A stretch of 47,664 nucleotides of DNA from Oscillospiraceae bacterium (GCA_017533485.1 JAFXIC010000001.1:1-47664), one strand, 5' to 3'. Shown: positions 1 through 8,706, counted from the first letter of the stretch. Notes: generated from the sequence alone by a model not told the origin. Program-made: numbers and translations.

Positions 1-240
1 GGCAAGTGCGCTCTGGTAAGGTGTAGGATAAGAGAGGAGGGGATGAGTTGGAAGGGGGTACAAGGGGGAAAACCAGAAGGGGAGGAGAGAATGCGCGGGA
101 GCGCTCTTTCCTCCCCTATGGGTGTCCCCCTTGGTTATTTTCACGAATATAAAAAGAAAAGGGGAGTGTTCGAACTTCGTTCTCACGTCTCCCCCTTCCC
201 TATGGTTTTCTCCTTTCCCTTACCCATCCCCCACTACCCA
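1..240. repeat. GC-rich palindromic intergenic repeat, copy A (starts before window)
   Basis: Purine-rich blocks on one strand are matched by pyrimidine-rich blocks further on, so the element folds on itself. An outer arm at 61-69 pairs with 125-133, and an inner arm at 79-86 pairs with 109-116, both perfectly. A second module at 161-214 (GGGAGTGTTCG core, closing with CTCCCCC) is nearly identical to 13309-13355. The left module (29-136) matches 13161-13266. The two outer ends of copy A are themselves imperfect inverted repeats of each other. No transposase is present, so it resembles a REP/MITE-type element. The open frame across it (43-405) is not a credible gene. Confidence 0.75.
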
Positions 241-292
241 GCGTGCAAGGAAAATAAAGTCTGCTATGCTATCATTTCCCTAAAATGGGATT

Positions 293-315
293 CCAAAGGG
301 ATAGTATCCCTTTGG
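293..315. repeat. Perfect 10-bp stem-loop downstream of pfkA
   Basis: CCAAAGGGAT at 293-302 and ATCCCTTTGG at 306-315 form a perfect 10-bp stem around a 3-nt loop. It lies 52 nt past the pfkA stop on the pfkA transcript. No uridine run follows, so intrinsic termination is uncertain; mRNA 3'-end protection or a repeat-family component is equally possible. Confidence 0.5.
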
Positions 316-317
316 CG

Positions 318-342
318 GGGTTTGGGGCAGCGCCCCATATCG
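318..342 (-). repeat. GGGGCGCTGCCCC 3'-end element (pfkA copy)
   Basis: On the minus strand this reads ATGGGGCGCTGCCCCAAACCC, beginning about 26 nt after the pfkA stop. The core GGGGC-GCT-GCCCC is a short GC hairpin. The same sequence with one base changed lies in the sense orientation directly at the pyrB stop codon (12853-12876). Both copies therefore sit at a gene's 3' end and read the same way relative to transcription. Confidence 0.6.
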
Positions 343-367
343 TTTCCATCAGAGACAGATAACTTTA

Positions 368-1453
368 TCAATCTCCGAACGATACGCCGATGCGCTTTGC
401 GGTAAGGACAAGCTGATCCTTGGGGTCTACGAATTTTGTCAGTCCCGCGACATCATCCAGTTTATTGGATGTGACCTTTCCGCCGACCATGGCAACCGTT
501 CTTCCGTATTTTTCCTGTGAGATCAGCTTTGCGGCATGGACGCCGAACTTCGTGGCAAGAATTCTGTCGTAGGCACTCGGAGAACCGCCGCGCAGCATAT
601 GTCCGGGGACGCAGACGCGTGTATCGACACCCGTACCTGCCTGAATCTGTGCAGCAATCCGGGATGTTGCGGTAAGGATACCGGCTTCTTCACGCTTTCT
701 CGCACGATCCTTCTTTTTCAGGAGTGCTTCTTCCTGATCGAAGACGCCTTCTGCGACAGCAATAATCGAGAATAATTTTCCGCTTGCGGTACGCTTCATC
801 ACCGCTTCACAGACCTTCTCGATATCATAGGGAATTTCGGGGATGAGGATAATATCCGCGCCGCCTGCGATACCGGCGTTCAGCGTCAGCCAGCCGGTTT
901 TGTTGCCCATAATCTCACAAACCAGAATACGGCTGTGTGATGCGGCAGTTGTATGGAGCCGGTCGATGGCGTCCGTTGCGATGTCCACAGCGGTATGGAA
1001 GCCGAACGTGACATCCGTTCCGTAGATATCATTGTCGATTGTTTTCGGGAGTCCGATGACATGAAGTCCCTCATCCGCCAGCAGCTTCGAGGTTTTATGG
1101 GTGCCGTTTCCGCCGAGCGTCAGCAGACAGTCAAGCTTTTGCTTATGGTACGTTTCCTTCATGTTCTTGACCTTATCGACATTATCGTTTCCGATTACGG
1201 TCATCATCTTAAACGGCTGACGTTTCGTACCGAGGATCGTGCCGCCCTGGGTGAGGATACCGGAGAAATCCGCCGGCTGCATATCCTTACAGAGGTTATG
1301 GATGAGTCCGTAGTATCCGTTGGAGATGCCGACAATTTCGACGTTTTCATCTCCCATCATTTCAAAACAAGCCTTTGCTACGCCGCGGATTGTGGCGTTT
1401 AATCCCGGACAGTCACCGCCGGATGTGAGAATACCGATACGCTTCTTTTTCAT
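368..1453 (-). CDS. pfkA: 6-phosphofructokinase
   Basis: Phosphorylates fructose 6-phosphate to fructose 1,6-bisphosphate, the committed step of glycolysis, in the cytoplasm. The 361-residue product has the family N-terminal loop GGDCPGLNA (12-20) and the catalytic motif TIDND (138-142, with D140 as catalytic base). Donor-specificity positions are mixed. The loop GGNGT (114-118) keeps the Gly equivalent to E. coli G104, which favours ATP. K137 stands where ATP-type bacterial enzymes have Gly124 and PPi-type enzymes have Lys. N116 replaces the usual Asp103 of E. coli. ATP is the likelier donor, but pyrophosphate use cannot be excluded from sequence. The ATG follows AAAGGAA at good spacing. It has its own promoter although it lies directly behind the aromatic operon. 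Confidence 0.95.
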   Translation of the reverse strand: MKKKRIGILTSGGDCPGLNATIRGVAKACFEMMGDENVEIVGISNGYYGLIHNLCKDMQPADFSGILTQGGTILGTKRQPFKMMTVIGNDNVDKVKNMKETYHKQKLDCLLTLGGNGTHKTSKLLADEGLHVIGLPKTIDNDIYGTDVTFGFHTAVDIATDAIDRLHTTAASHSRILVCEIMGNKTGWLTLNAGIAGGADIILIPEIPYDIEKVCEAVMKRTASGKLFSIIAVAEGVFDQEEALLKKKDRARKREEAGILTATSRIAAQIQAGTGVDTRVCVPGHMLRGGSPSAYDRILATKFGVHAAKLISQEKYGRTVAMVGGKVTSNKLDDVAGLTKFVDPKDQLVLTAKRIGVSFGD

Positions 1454-1499
1454 AGTGCAATGTTCCTTTCGTTTGGAGTGAATTTGCTAGGTCGAATAT

Positions 1500-1528
1500 A
1501 TTATATCACAGTTTTCGTAAAATTTCAA
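1500..1528 (-). promoter_or_regulatory. Promoter of pfkA
   Basis: On the minus strand, -35 TTGAAA (1523-1528) and -10 TATAAT (1500-1505) are separated by exactly 17 bp. Transcription would start near 1493, about 40 nt before the pfkA ATG. The promoter lies between aroQ and pfkA, so pfkA can be expressed independently of the aromatic operon. Confidence 0.8.
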
Positions 1529-1542
1529 TAGTTTTGCACAAT

Positions 1543-1977
1543 TTATTTTCGAAGCATTCTGACCAGTTCTTCCATCGCCATTGCATATCCGGCAAGTCCC
1601 ATGCCCTTGATTGTCTTGACACAGGCGGCTCTGACATAGGAAATACGGCGGAATTCTTCACGTGTATCGGGGTCGGTGATATGCACCTCGATGGTCGGAA
1701 TCTGCACTGCCTTTACCGCGTCGAGAATGGCAACGCTGGTGTGGGTATAGGCGGCAGGATTCATGACAATGGCATCGGCAGTCCCGAGCGCGGACTGGAT
1801 TTTATCGACGAGCGCACCCTCATGGTTGCTCTGGTAGCATTCGGCAGTAATACCGAGTTTTTCGGCGGTATCGGAAATGAGCTGTACCAAATCGGCATAG
1901 GTGCTGGTCCCGTAGTGTTCCGGCTCACGCGTCCCCAGCAGGTTCAGATTCGGTCCATTGATGACGAGTATATGCAC
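1543..1977 (-). CDS. aroQ: 3-dehydroquinate dehydratase, type II
   Basis: Dehydrates 3-dehydroquinate to 3-dehydroshikimate, step 3 of the shikimate pathway. The 144-residue length is typical of the small dodecameric type II enzyme, unrelated to the Schiff-base type I (AroD). The N-terminus carries GPNLNLLG (8-15) and the catalytic Tyr22 in EPEHYG. NPAAYTHTS and EVHITD supply further active-site positions including the catalytic His. The start is placed at a GTG: GGAGGG lies 5-6 nt upstream and the protein then begins at the conserved strand HILVINGPN. It overlaps the 3' end of the aroE-aroK fusion by 53 nt, suggesting translational coupling. It is the last gene of the aromatic operon. Confidence 0.93.
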   Translation of the reverse strand: MHILVINGPNLNLLGTREPEHYGTSTYADLVQLISDTAEKLGITAECYQSNHEGALVDKIQSALGTADAIVMNPAAYTHTSVAILDAVKAVQIPTIEVHITDPDTREEFRRISYVRAACVKTIKGMGLAGYAMAMEELVRMLRK

Positions 1978-3217
1978 AAAAATCCCTCCAGACTGCTTCT
2001 GCCGCCATATCGACAGAAGCCGTGTTTTCAATTTTCAGATCCCGAAATTTTTCGTAGAGCGGTGCTCTCCGCGCCGCAAGCTCTGACAGATCGTTTTGCA
2101 TTGAGAGCGGTCTTCCGTCGCGCGCAAGGCGTCCGAGCGGTCGGGCGATTTCATAAATCCGTCCGTTTTCGCGCAGAGGCGATTCATTGGCAGCGGTTGT
2201 GACGGCACCGCCGCCTGTGACGAGGATGATGCCGCGTGTTTGGGCAGCTTTTGCAAGGACTGCGTGTTCCATCTCCCGAAAGACAGCTTCACCATGCTGC
2301 GAAAAAATCTGCGGAATCTCCATCTTATAGGTACGGACGATTTCGGCATCGGTATCCATCAGCGTTCTTCCGGTCATTTCCGCAAGCCGCTGACCGATTG
2401 TTGTTTTTCCGCTGCCCGGCATCCCGATGAGCACGATATTTTCACAGTCCCTTTGTAAGCGTGCGCCGACCTCCGCCATTTTTTCTGCGGAAATTTCTCT
2501 GTCGAAGAAGAGTTCCTCCGCCTGTTTTGCCTGTGCGACGAGCATCGGGAATCCGACTGCATAAGAAAGACCGAGCTGCTGTGCCTGCTGGAGGAGGGCG
2601 GTGCGGCAGGGATTATAGATTACCTCCGCAACACCCGAAAGCTTTGGAAATTCGCGTAAATCAACAAGAGATTCTCCCGATTTCGGATACATTCCGACCG
2701 GTGTGGCATTGACGATCAATGTCGTATCGGGCACAGACTGCACGAGATTGTCATAGTTTAAGGCACCGCTTCTGGACGCAACGGAAACCGATGCCGCACC
2801 ATCCAGCTTTGCGACCGCCTGAATGGTCTTAGAAACGCCGCCGTTTCCGAGTACGAGAACATCCTGACCCGCGAAGGAGAGACCGCCGCGCTGCATCATA
2901 TACCGCAGTCCGTAGGCATCGGTGTTATAGCCCGTCCAGCTCCCGTCCTTTTCACGGATCATTGTATTGACGCTTCCGATCGCTTCCGCAAGAGGACTGA
3001 ATGTTCTGCAATATGCCATAACGGTCTGCTTATAGGGGATCGTGACGTTTAATCCGCGCAGATACGGCATATTCAGGAAATCCTCGATGGCATCTGGCGC
3101 GACCTCGAACAGCGCATAGTCCGGATTGCCGAATGCTGCATGGATTTCGGGGGATGCGCTGTGACCGAGATGCTCGCCGAGGAGTCCGAATGGCGTGGCA
3201 GAATTGCGATAATCCAA
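1925..3217 (-). CDS. aroE/aroK: Shikimate dehydrogenase / shikimate kinase fusion
   Basis: A 430-residue two-domain enzyme for two consecutive shikimate steps. Residues 1 to about 260 are shikimate dehydrogenase: the shikimate-binding SAS motif near 20-22, NVTIPYK with catalytic Lys63, YNTDAYG with catalytic Asp100, and the nucleotide loop LGNGGVSKT (123-131). Residues about 260-425 are shikimate kinase: Walker A GMPGSGKT (265-272), the shikimate-contacting MDTD segment, a GGGA motif and an RDGRPL lid. NADPH reduces dehydroshikimate, then ATP phosphorylates the product. The likely start is TTG at 3217, behind AAAGGGG at 9 nt. The C-terminal tail extends into the aroQ start. Both domains keep their key residues, so both activities are expected. 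Confidence 0.92.
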   Translation of the reverse strand: MDYRNSATPFGLLGEHLGHSASPEIHAAFGNPDYALFEVAPDAIEDFLNMPYLRGLNVTIPYKQTVMAYCRTFSPLAEAIGSVNTMIREKDGSWTGYNTDAYGLRYMMQRGGLSFAGQDVLVLGNGGVSKTIQAVAKLDGAASVSVASRSGALNYDNLVQSVPDTTLIVNATPVGMYPKSGESLVDLREFPKLSGVAEVIYNPCRTALLQQAQQLGLSYAVGFPMLVAQAKQAEELFFDREISAEKMAEVGARLQRDCENIVLIGMPGSGKTTIGQRLAEMTGRTLMDTDAEIVRTYKMEIPQIFSQHGEAVFREMEHAVLAKAAQTRGIILVTGGGAVTTAANESPLRENGRIYEIARPLGRLARDGRPLSMQNDLSELAARRAPLYEKFRDLKIENTASVDMAAEAVWRDFCAYTRHQWTESEPAGDA

Positions 3218-3236
3218 GTAAAAACGCCCCTTTCTC

Positions 3237-4382
3237 TTATCCGATCAGCTCGGAATAATTGCCGAGAAGCTGGAACGATTCACAGCTATGTTCGAGAATC
3301 GAAAGCAGTCCGACAATCCCCTCCTGATGGATGGAAGCGTCGAGATCGACATAGAACCGGTAGGAGAAATTGGTGCCGGGGATCGAAACGCTCTCGAGCT
3401 TGCACATATTGATGCCGTGGGCAGAGATTTTCGAGATTGTATGGAATAACGCACCTGCTTCGTTTTCACAGCTCAGTACAAGGCTCATACGGTCAGCCCC
3501 CGCATAACATACCGCACCTTTTGTGATACAGAGAAAGCGCGTGTCATTGTTGGGGTTGTTCTGGATTTCGTCCGCAGCAACGCGGAGTCCGTAGAGCTTT
3601 GCACAGGCTTCGGATGCGATTGCGGCAACAGACGGATCATGTGCTTCGGCAGCTCTTCGTGCGGCGTGTGCGGTGCTGCTGCACGGTACGACATCAACGC
3701 CGCCGAGCGAGCTTAAAAATTTATTGCACTGACCGGCAGCCTGTTCATGCGTGTAAATCGTGCGGATCTGCGAGATATCCGCGTCCTTTTGTGCCAGCAG
3801 TACATGACGGATTTTCAGGCGGATACCGCGGACAATCGAGAGATCAGGCGTCCGAAGCAGCTCATAGACTGCACGTACCGAACCATTGGAGCTGTTCTCG
3901 ATCGGGAGGACACCGAACTGACAAAGTCCTGCCTTTACCGCCCCGACGACAGCCGAGAAGCTGTCGAAGAAAACGAGATCCCCGCGCGGAAAGAGCTTGT
4001 CTGCTGCCATCTGGGCATTGCTGCCCTCGATTCCGAAACAGGCAACGCGTCCGGTCTGCGGGAAAACCGCCTGTTCGCGTGCACACATTTCTGCGACACG
4101 GCTAGCGGCAACAGAACCGATAAAGAGCTGTGCTGCCTGACGCGCACGCGATAATTCGAGAAGTGTGCGGAAGAACTGGTCGGCGGACGAAGCATAGGAA
4201 GCGCCGGACGATTCGTGGATTTTCGCGAGAATCTCACGTTCGCGCTTCGGGTCATAAAGCGGCTGGTGGGTTTCTTTTTTGATGTCGGCGACCTGATCGA
4301 CAAGCGCCATGCGTTCGAGAAAGAGTCGGAGGAGTTCGCTGTCAACATGATCGAGCTGATTCCGGATTTCACTTAATTCCAT
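3237..4382 (-). CDS. pheA: Bifunctional chorismate mutase / prephenate dehydratase
   Basis: Converts chorismate to prephenate and on to phenylpyruvate, the phenylalanine branch. The 381 residues divide into an AroQ-class chorismate mutase helix bundle (about 1-90; MELSEIRNQLDHVDSELL followed by conserved Arg/Lys positions), a prephenate dehydratase domain (about 110-290) with the diagnostic TRF motif at 281-283, and a C-terminal ACT domain (about 300-378) with ENEAGAL (306-312) and an LES segment. ACT domains of this family bind Phe for feedback inhibition, so product control is expected in addition to the operon attenuator. ATG follows ATAAGGAG at good spacing. It lies 39 nt after aroC and 19 nt before aroE-aroK. 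Confidence 0.95.
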   Translation of the reverse strand: MELSEIRNQLDHVDSELLRLFLERMALVDQVADIKKETHQPLYDPKREREILAKIHESSGASYASSADQFFRTLLELSRARQAAQLFIGSVAASRVAEMCAREQAVFPQTGRVACFGIEGSNAQMAADKLFPRGDLVFFDSFSAVVGAVKAGLCQFGVLPIENSSNGSVRAVYELLRTPDLSIVRGIRLKIRHVLLAQKDADISQIRTIYTHEQAAGQCNKFLSSLGGVDVVPCSSTAHAARRAAEAHDPSVAAIASEACAKLYGLRVAADEIQNNPNNDTRFLCITKGAVCYAGADRMSLVLSCENEAGALFHTISKISAHGINMCKLESVSIPGTNFSYRFYVDLDASIHQEGIVGLLSILEHSCESFQLLGNYSELIG

Positions 4383-4421
4383 AATATTCTCCTTATGCGG
4401 AAATAAATTTACGAAGATACG

Positions 4422-5507
4422 TTATTTGCCGTTGGAAAGCAGTGTGTCGAGCAGGACGCAGGCGACTGCCGCCTCAACAACAGGTACCGCACGCTGCGCG
4501 ATACAGGGGTCATGTCTGCCGCCGATCTCGATTGTCGTATTTTCGTGCTTTTCGATCGACACCGTCTGCTGGGGTCTGCCGATCGAGGGCGTGGGCTTGA
4601 TGCCGACACGAAGCCGGATCGGCATTCCGTTTGTGATACCGCCCTGAATACCGCCGCTGTTGTTTGTTTTCGTTACAATTTCGCCGTTTTCGTTATATGT
4701 GAATGGATCGTTTGCCTGTGAGCCGCGCATCTCGGAGAGGGCAAAGCCGCCGCCGAATTCGAGTGCCTTGACCGCAGGAATGCCGAAAATGACCTGTGCA
4801 AGACGGTTTTCGATGCCGTCAAACATCGGCTCGCCCAGTCCGACCGGAAGTCCGATTGCCGCACATTCAATCGTGCCGCCGACGGAATCACGTTCTTCGC
4901 GTGCGGCAAGAATTTGTGCCTGCATCTCGGAAGCAGCAGAATCGGAAATTGTCGGAAAAGGCTTTGCGGCGATGCTCGAAAAGAGCGCAGCATCAGGAAA
5001 AATCGGGAACGGTTCATCCAACGCCGTGCCGACAGAAGCGAGGTGTGCGCCGACAAAAATCCCGTGGTGTTCAAGAATCTGAAGCGCGATGCCGCCTGCG
5101 ACACAGAGCGGTGCGGTCAGCCGTCCGGAGAAATGGCCGCCGCCGCGAAGATCCGAACTGCCTTGCCATTTCCGGATCGCGGTGAAATCGGCATGAGACG
5201 GACGAGGGGTGTCGGCGAACGGCGCATAGTCCCCCGACCGCGTGTTCTGATTGTGGATAATCGCGCAAAGCGGCGCACCTGTGGTTTTTTCGTTCTGGAT
5301 TCCGGAGAGGAATTCGGGAAGATCGGCCTCAGCGCGCGGTGTCGAAAAGGCATTCTGACCGCCCCTGCGCCGCCCCATAAAGGCGTGAAGACGGTCTGTG
5401 GAGATGGAAAATCCTGCCGGCAAGCCGTCGATGGTAACGCCGATTGCCGTGCCGTGGGATTCCCCAAAAATCGAAATTTTTAACTGTTCACCGAAGATCG
5501 AGCCCAT
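4422..5507 (-). CDS. aroC: Chorismate synthase
   Basis: Last step of the common aromatic pathway: a trans-1,4 elimination of phosphate from EPSP that needs reduced FMN. The 361-residue protein opens with IFGESHG (substrate-binding His). It contains GRRRGGQNAFSTPRAE, a region requiring conserved Arg residues, and SVGGTIECAAIGLPVGLGEP near the middle; the C-terminal RHDPCIAQRAVPVVEA segment is also typical. The start is the internal ATG at 5507, because GGGAGGA lies directly upstream and the conserved N-terminus begins there. That start overlaps the aroA 3' end by 20 nt, consistent with translational coupling. Confidence 0.95.
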   Translation of the reverse strand: MGSIFGEQLKISIFGESHGTAIGVTIDGLPAGFSISTDRLHAFMGRRRGGQNAFSTPRAEADLPEFLSGIQNEKTTGAPLCAIIHNQNTRSGDYAPFADTPRPSHADFTAIRKWQGSSDLRGGGHFSGRLTAPLCVAGGIALQILEHHGIFVGAHLASVGTALDEPFPIFPDAALFSSIAAKPFPTISDSAASEMQAQILAAREERDSVGGTIECAAIGLPVGLGEPMFDGIENRLAQVIFGIPAVKALEFGGGFALSEMRGSQANDPFTYNENGEIVTKTNNSGGIQGGITNGMPIRLRVGIKPTPSIGRPQQTVSIEKHENTTIEIGGRHDPCIAQRAVPVVEAAVACVLLDTLLSNGK

Positions 5508-6741
5508 CACAGATTCCTCCCAATTGTTGATAGCATTCAAAAAAACGTGGATACGACTTTTTCACGGCTTCTGCACCGATAATCCGAACGGACTCACGAC
5601 AGCCTGTTGCCGCGATTGCCGCCGCCATTGCAAGTCGATGGTCATTGTGTGCGTGGACGGTTCCGCCGACCAGTCCACCGCCGTGAATGGTCAGCCCGTC
5701 GGGGTGTTCGGTCACGCGGCCGCCCAACCCCCGAATCAATTCTGCTGTCGTTTCAAGACGATCGGATTCTTTGAGACGGAGCCGCTCGGCGTGCACAAAT
5801 TGCGTTTCGTGGTTTACGAATGCCGCACGAACCGCAAGAATCGGTAAGAGATCGGGAATTTGGCGCATATCAATTTCCATAACAGACGGTGCATTCTCGA
5901 AATCTCGTAAAATCGAAGAAATCTGCTTGTCGCCCTGTGGGGAATCCGGCTGGAGATTGGTGAGGTTGATTTCGCTGCCGAGCGCATTCGCTGTCAGCCA
6001 GAATGCAGCATTTGACCAATCTCCGTCGATTGAAATACTCGCAGGTGCGGAGAAAATCTGGTTTCCGCGGATGCGGTAGCGCGGAAGTCCGTCTTTTCTA
6101 TCGCTTATGATTTCGATCCCGAACTGTTTGAGAACATGAATTGTCAGGTCGAGGTACGGTTCGGATTGTAATGGCGTAGTTACGCGGATTTCGCTGTCCT
6201 CGGCGACAAGCGGCAGGGCAAGCATCAGACCGGTCAGAAATTGCGAGCTGACATTGCCGGGAAGCTCGAACATTCCGCCGCGCAGTCTGCCGGATGTCGA
6301 AAAAGGAAGCTTCTGCGAAGAAAACGTAACGCCGTGCGCCGCCATCTGGTCGGCTAATACAGAAATCGGACGTTCCGGAAGCCGCCCTGCGCCGGTAAAA
6401 TCCGTCCGCTCACAGAGCGCTGCGGCAATCGGAAGCATAAAACGAAATGTGGAACCGCTTTCGCCGCAGTCGAATTTCGCGTATTCATGTGATTTTTTGC
6501 GGCAGATCGGCGAGATTTCCGTGCGGTTTCCGTTCGGAGAAAATGCTGCGCCGAGGGCTTCGAGACATCGTACCGTCGCGAGGATGTCTTCACAGCATTC
6601 TGCGTCTGCTCCAAGATAAAATTCAGCAGATGTGTGGTTTTCGGATAGCGCAGCACAGATGAACTTTCGGTGCGCATCCGATTTTGACGGAAGGATTCCG
6701 AGCGTTCCATGAAGCTTCGAAGGCGTACAGGTAACGGTCAT
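5488..6741 (-). CDS. aroA: 3-phosphoshikimate 1-carboxyvinyltransferase (EPSP synthase)
   Basis: Transfers the enolpyruvyl group of PEP to shikimate 3-phosphate. The 417-residue length is normal. Visible motifs are PSKSDAHRK at the N-terminus (the Lys and Ser contact substrates), GESGSTFRFMLP (PEP and shikimate-phosphate binding), GDWSNAAFWL in the middle, RLKESDRLETT, and HNDHRLAMA near the C-terminus. The classic class I LFLGNAGTA-type sequence is replaced by CGESGSTFRF, a divergent variant of the PEP site. ATG follows GGAGG at 7 nt. It is separated from aroB by only 2 nt and overlaps aroC, so it is firmly inside the operon. Confidence 0.95.
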   Translation of the reverse strand: MTVTCTPSKLHGTLGILPSKSDAHRKFICAALSENHTSAEFYLGADAECCEDILATVRCLEALGAAFSPNGNRTEISPICRKKSHEYAKFDCGESGSTFRFMLPIAAALCERTDFTGAGRLPERPISVLADQMAAHGVTFSSQKLPFSTSGRLRGGMFELPGNVSSQFLTGLMLALPLVAEDSEIRVTTPLQSEPYLDLTIHVLKQFGIEIISDRKDGLPRYRIRGNQIFSAPASISIDGDWSNAAFWLTANALGSEINLTNLQPDSPQGDKQISSILRDFENAPSVMEIDMRQIPDLLPILAVRAAFVNHETQFVHAERLRLKESDRLETTAELIRGLGGRVTEHPDGLTIHGGGLVGGTVHAHNDHRLAMAAAIAATGCRESVRIIGAEAVKKSYPRFFECYQQLGGICDGLDLR

Positions 6742-6743
6742 TT

Positions 6744-7817
6744 TCAGCCCTCCAATCCGTCTTGGAAGAGCTGTTCAAGCTCGGTGCGCGGGATTTTTTC
6801 CATTCGACACTTCCCGATTTCTTCCGGGAGAATCACTGTAATCGACGTATTCGCGGCTTTTTTATCGCTCTGCGCGATCTCCGCCATCTCTTTCGCAGAA
6901 AATGGGCAGTCGATCGGCAGATTGTTGCGGCGGAGGGTATCGAGAATCCGCTCAGCATCGCAATTTTTGATGATTCCTACTTTTTTCGCTGCACGGGTCA
7001 TCATCGCAATTCCGATTCCAACTGCATGACCATGAGAAATCTCGAAGCTGCTGAGAATTTCTATTGCGTGCGCAGGCGTATGACCGAGATTCAGGAGCTT
7101 TCGGACACCCTTTTCTGTCGGATCCTCCGAAACAATCTTTGCCTTGTATGCCACAGATTTCGCGATAATTTCAGTATAATCGGTATCTGCCGCGGTTCGG
7201 TCTTCGGATTCGAACAACTCGAAAAGTGACGTATCACCGAGGATTCCTGTTTTGATTGCTTCCGCCGCGCCATCTGCTCTGCAAAGCGGCGTCAGCGTTC
7301 CCATCGTATCGGGATCGCAAAGGACTGCGCTTGGTTGATGGAAAAGACCAGCCAGATTTTTGCCCTGCGGAAGATTGATTGCGGTTTTTCCGCCGACGGA
7401 CGCATCGACAGCTGCGAGAAGGGTTGTCGGGATCTGGACGAAGCGGATGCCGCGGAGATAGCAGCCGGCGGCGAATCCGGTCAGGTCACCAATGATGCCG
7501 CCGCCGAGAGATACCGCGAGATCTGTCCGTGTGAGACGGGCATCCGCCATCGCCTCCAGCAGTTCCCCCAGCACAGGCAGTGATTTGGTCGGCTCTCCTG
7601 CCGGAAAGATCTTTTTGTGCACGGTAAATCCGGCTGATTTTAATGATTCTGCGGCGGTTTCAAGGTAGAGTGGTGCGACATTTTCATCCGATACCAGCAT
7701 GACATGACAGGGCGGTACGAGGGATGAAATCGCGGTGCCGCAGTTTTTTAATAAGCCGCGTTCGATTTGAATCGGGTAGGACTGTCCATCCTCCAGCGAC
7801 AGATTTAAGCTTGGCAT
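6744..7817 (-). CDS. aroB: 3-dehydroquinate synthase
   Basis: Cyclises DAHP to 3-dehydroquinate, step 2 of the shikimate pathway, using NAD+ and a divalent metal. The 357-residue protein has the N-terminal nucleotide-binding half with SLGGGIIGDLTGFAAGCYLRG (the GGG loop binds NAD) and a C-terminal metal-binding half with GHTPAHAIE and SHGHAVGIGIA, supplying the conserved His ligands. The segment FVQIPTTLLAAVDASVGGK is also strongly conserved. ATG is preceded by AGGAG at 8 nt. It sits 20 nt behind tyrA and 2 nt before aroA. Confidence 0.96.
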   Translation of the reverse strand: MPSLNLSLEDGQSYPIQIERGLLKNCGTAISSLVPPCHVMLVSDENVAPLYLETAAESLKSAGFTVHKKIFPAGEPTKSLPVLGELLEAMADARLTRTDLAVSLGGGIIGDLTGFAAGCYLRGIRFVQIPTTLLAAVDASVGGKTAINLPQGKNLAGLFHQPSAVLCDPDTMGTLTPLCRADGAAEAIKTGILGDTSLFELFESEDRTAADTDYTEIIAKSVAYKAKIVSEDPTEKGVRKLLNLGHTPAHAIEILSSFEISHGHAVGIGIAMMTRAAKKVGIIKNCDAERILDTLRRNNLPIDCPFSAKEMAEIAQSDKKAANTSITVILPEEIGKCRMEKIPRTELEQLFQDGLEG

Positions 7818-7837
7818 ACGCTCTGCTCCTTTCCGAA

Positions 7838-8677
7838 TCAGTTTCCGCCGGCGCCGGCTTTTGCGATTTTACCGGCACGCAGACATTCTCTGAGCGCATC
7901 GGCATCTTTGGCTTCGATGGCGTCAAGATATTCCTGTAAATTGCGGATGAGCGTCCGGAGTTCATCCGTTAAATAGTCCGTATTTTCGAGCATAAGCTCT
8001 GTCCACATATTCTCATCCAGACGCGCGACACGGGTCATATCGCGGAAGCTTCCGGCGGAAAAACCACGCCGTTCCTGTGCAGTCTGTGACTTAACGTATG
8101 CGCCGGAAACGATATGTGCAAGCTGTGAGGTGTAGGCGATGATCCGGTCATGGTCGGCGGGTGTCGAAAAGGTCAGCCCCGAAAAACCGATGTCCAGCAT
8201 ATAATTTTTCAGCATCTCCAGCGTTTTCATGTCCACTGTCTCATCGGGTGTGAGAATCATGGATGCGCCGTCAAAGAGATTTTCCGAAGAATTGACGAAG
8301 CCGCCGACCTCTTTGCCTGCCATGGGGTGGCCGCCGATATAACGGAAGCCATTGTCCTTTGCGAGCCGGCCCATCCGTTCGCAGATTCCGCGCTTCACGC
8401 CGCAGATATCGACGACGAGACAGTTTCCGCTGCCGAGCTGGGTACGGTGTGCGATTGCCCATTCCTCTGCGGCACCGGGGCGGAGTGCGATCAGTACGAG
8501 GTCACACTCCGGAATCAGTTCGTCTGTCAGCGGTGCGTCCATTGCGCCGGAGAGTCTTGCGAGGAGCTGAACCTCGTGGTCAAGGTCAAATCCATATATC
8601 TCATGAGAAGTGCGCTGTTTCGTGGCTTTTGCGAATGAGCCGCCGATCAGCCCAAGACCGATTACTGCAATTTTCAT
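7838..8677 (-). CDS. tyrA: Prephenate dehydrogenase
   Basis: Oxidatively decarboxylates prephenate to 4-hydroxyphenylpyruvate, the tyrosine branch. The protein (279 residues from the ATG) has an N-terminal Rossmann loop GLGLIGGS, the segment GGHPMAGKEVGG with the active-site His, and a helical dimerisation C-terminus (FRDMTRVARLDENMW). No ACT domain follows, unlike many Firmicute TyrA proteins, so Tyr feedback may act elsewhere, for example on the DAHP synthase. Two starts compete: GTG at 8683 (4 nt from GGAG) and ATG at 8677 (10 nt). The ATG gives the standard N-terminus. Gaps are 29 nt to aroF and 20 nt to aroB. Confidence 0.93.
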   Translation of the reverse strand: MKIAVIGLGLIGGSFAKATKQRTSHEIYGFDLDHEVQLLARLSGAMDAPLTDELIPECDLVLIALRPGAAEEWAIAHRTQLGSGNCLVVDICGVKRGICERMGRLAKDNGFRYIGGHPMAGKEVGGFVNSSENLFDGASMILTPDETVDMKTLEMLKNYMLDIGFSGLTFSTPADHDRIIAYTSQLAHIVSGAYVKSQTAQERRGFSAGSFRDMTRVARLDENMWTELMLENTDYLTDELRTLIRNLQEYLDAIEAKDADALRECLRAGKIAKAGAGGN

Positions 8678-8706
8678 AATCACGATGCTCCAATCTGTAT
8701 GGATGG

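Noticed and set aside
43-405. Open frame of 120 codons on the plus strand
   Set aside because: It lies across the palindromic repeat and the pfkA 3' end, has no conserved content, and its counterpart at 13125-13385 is only partly alike.
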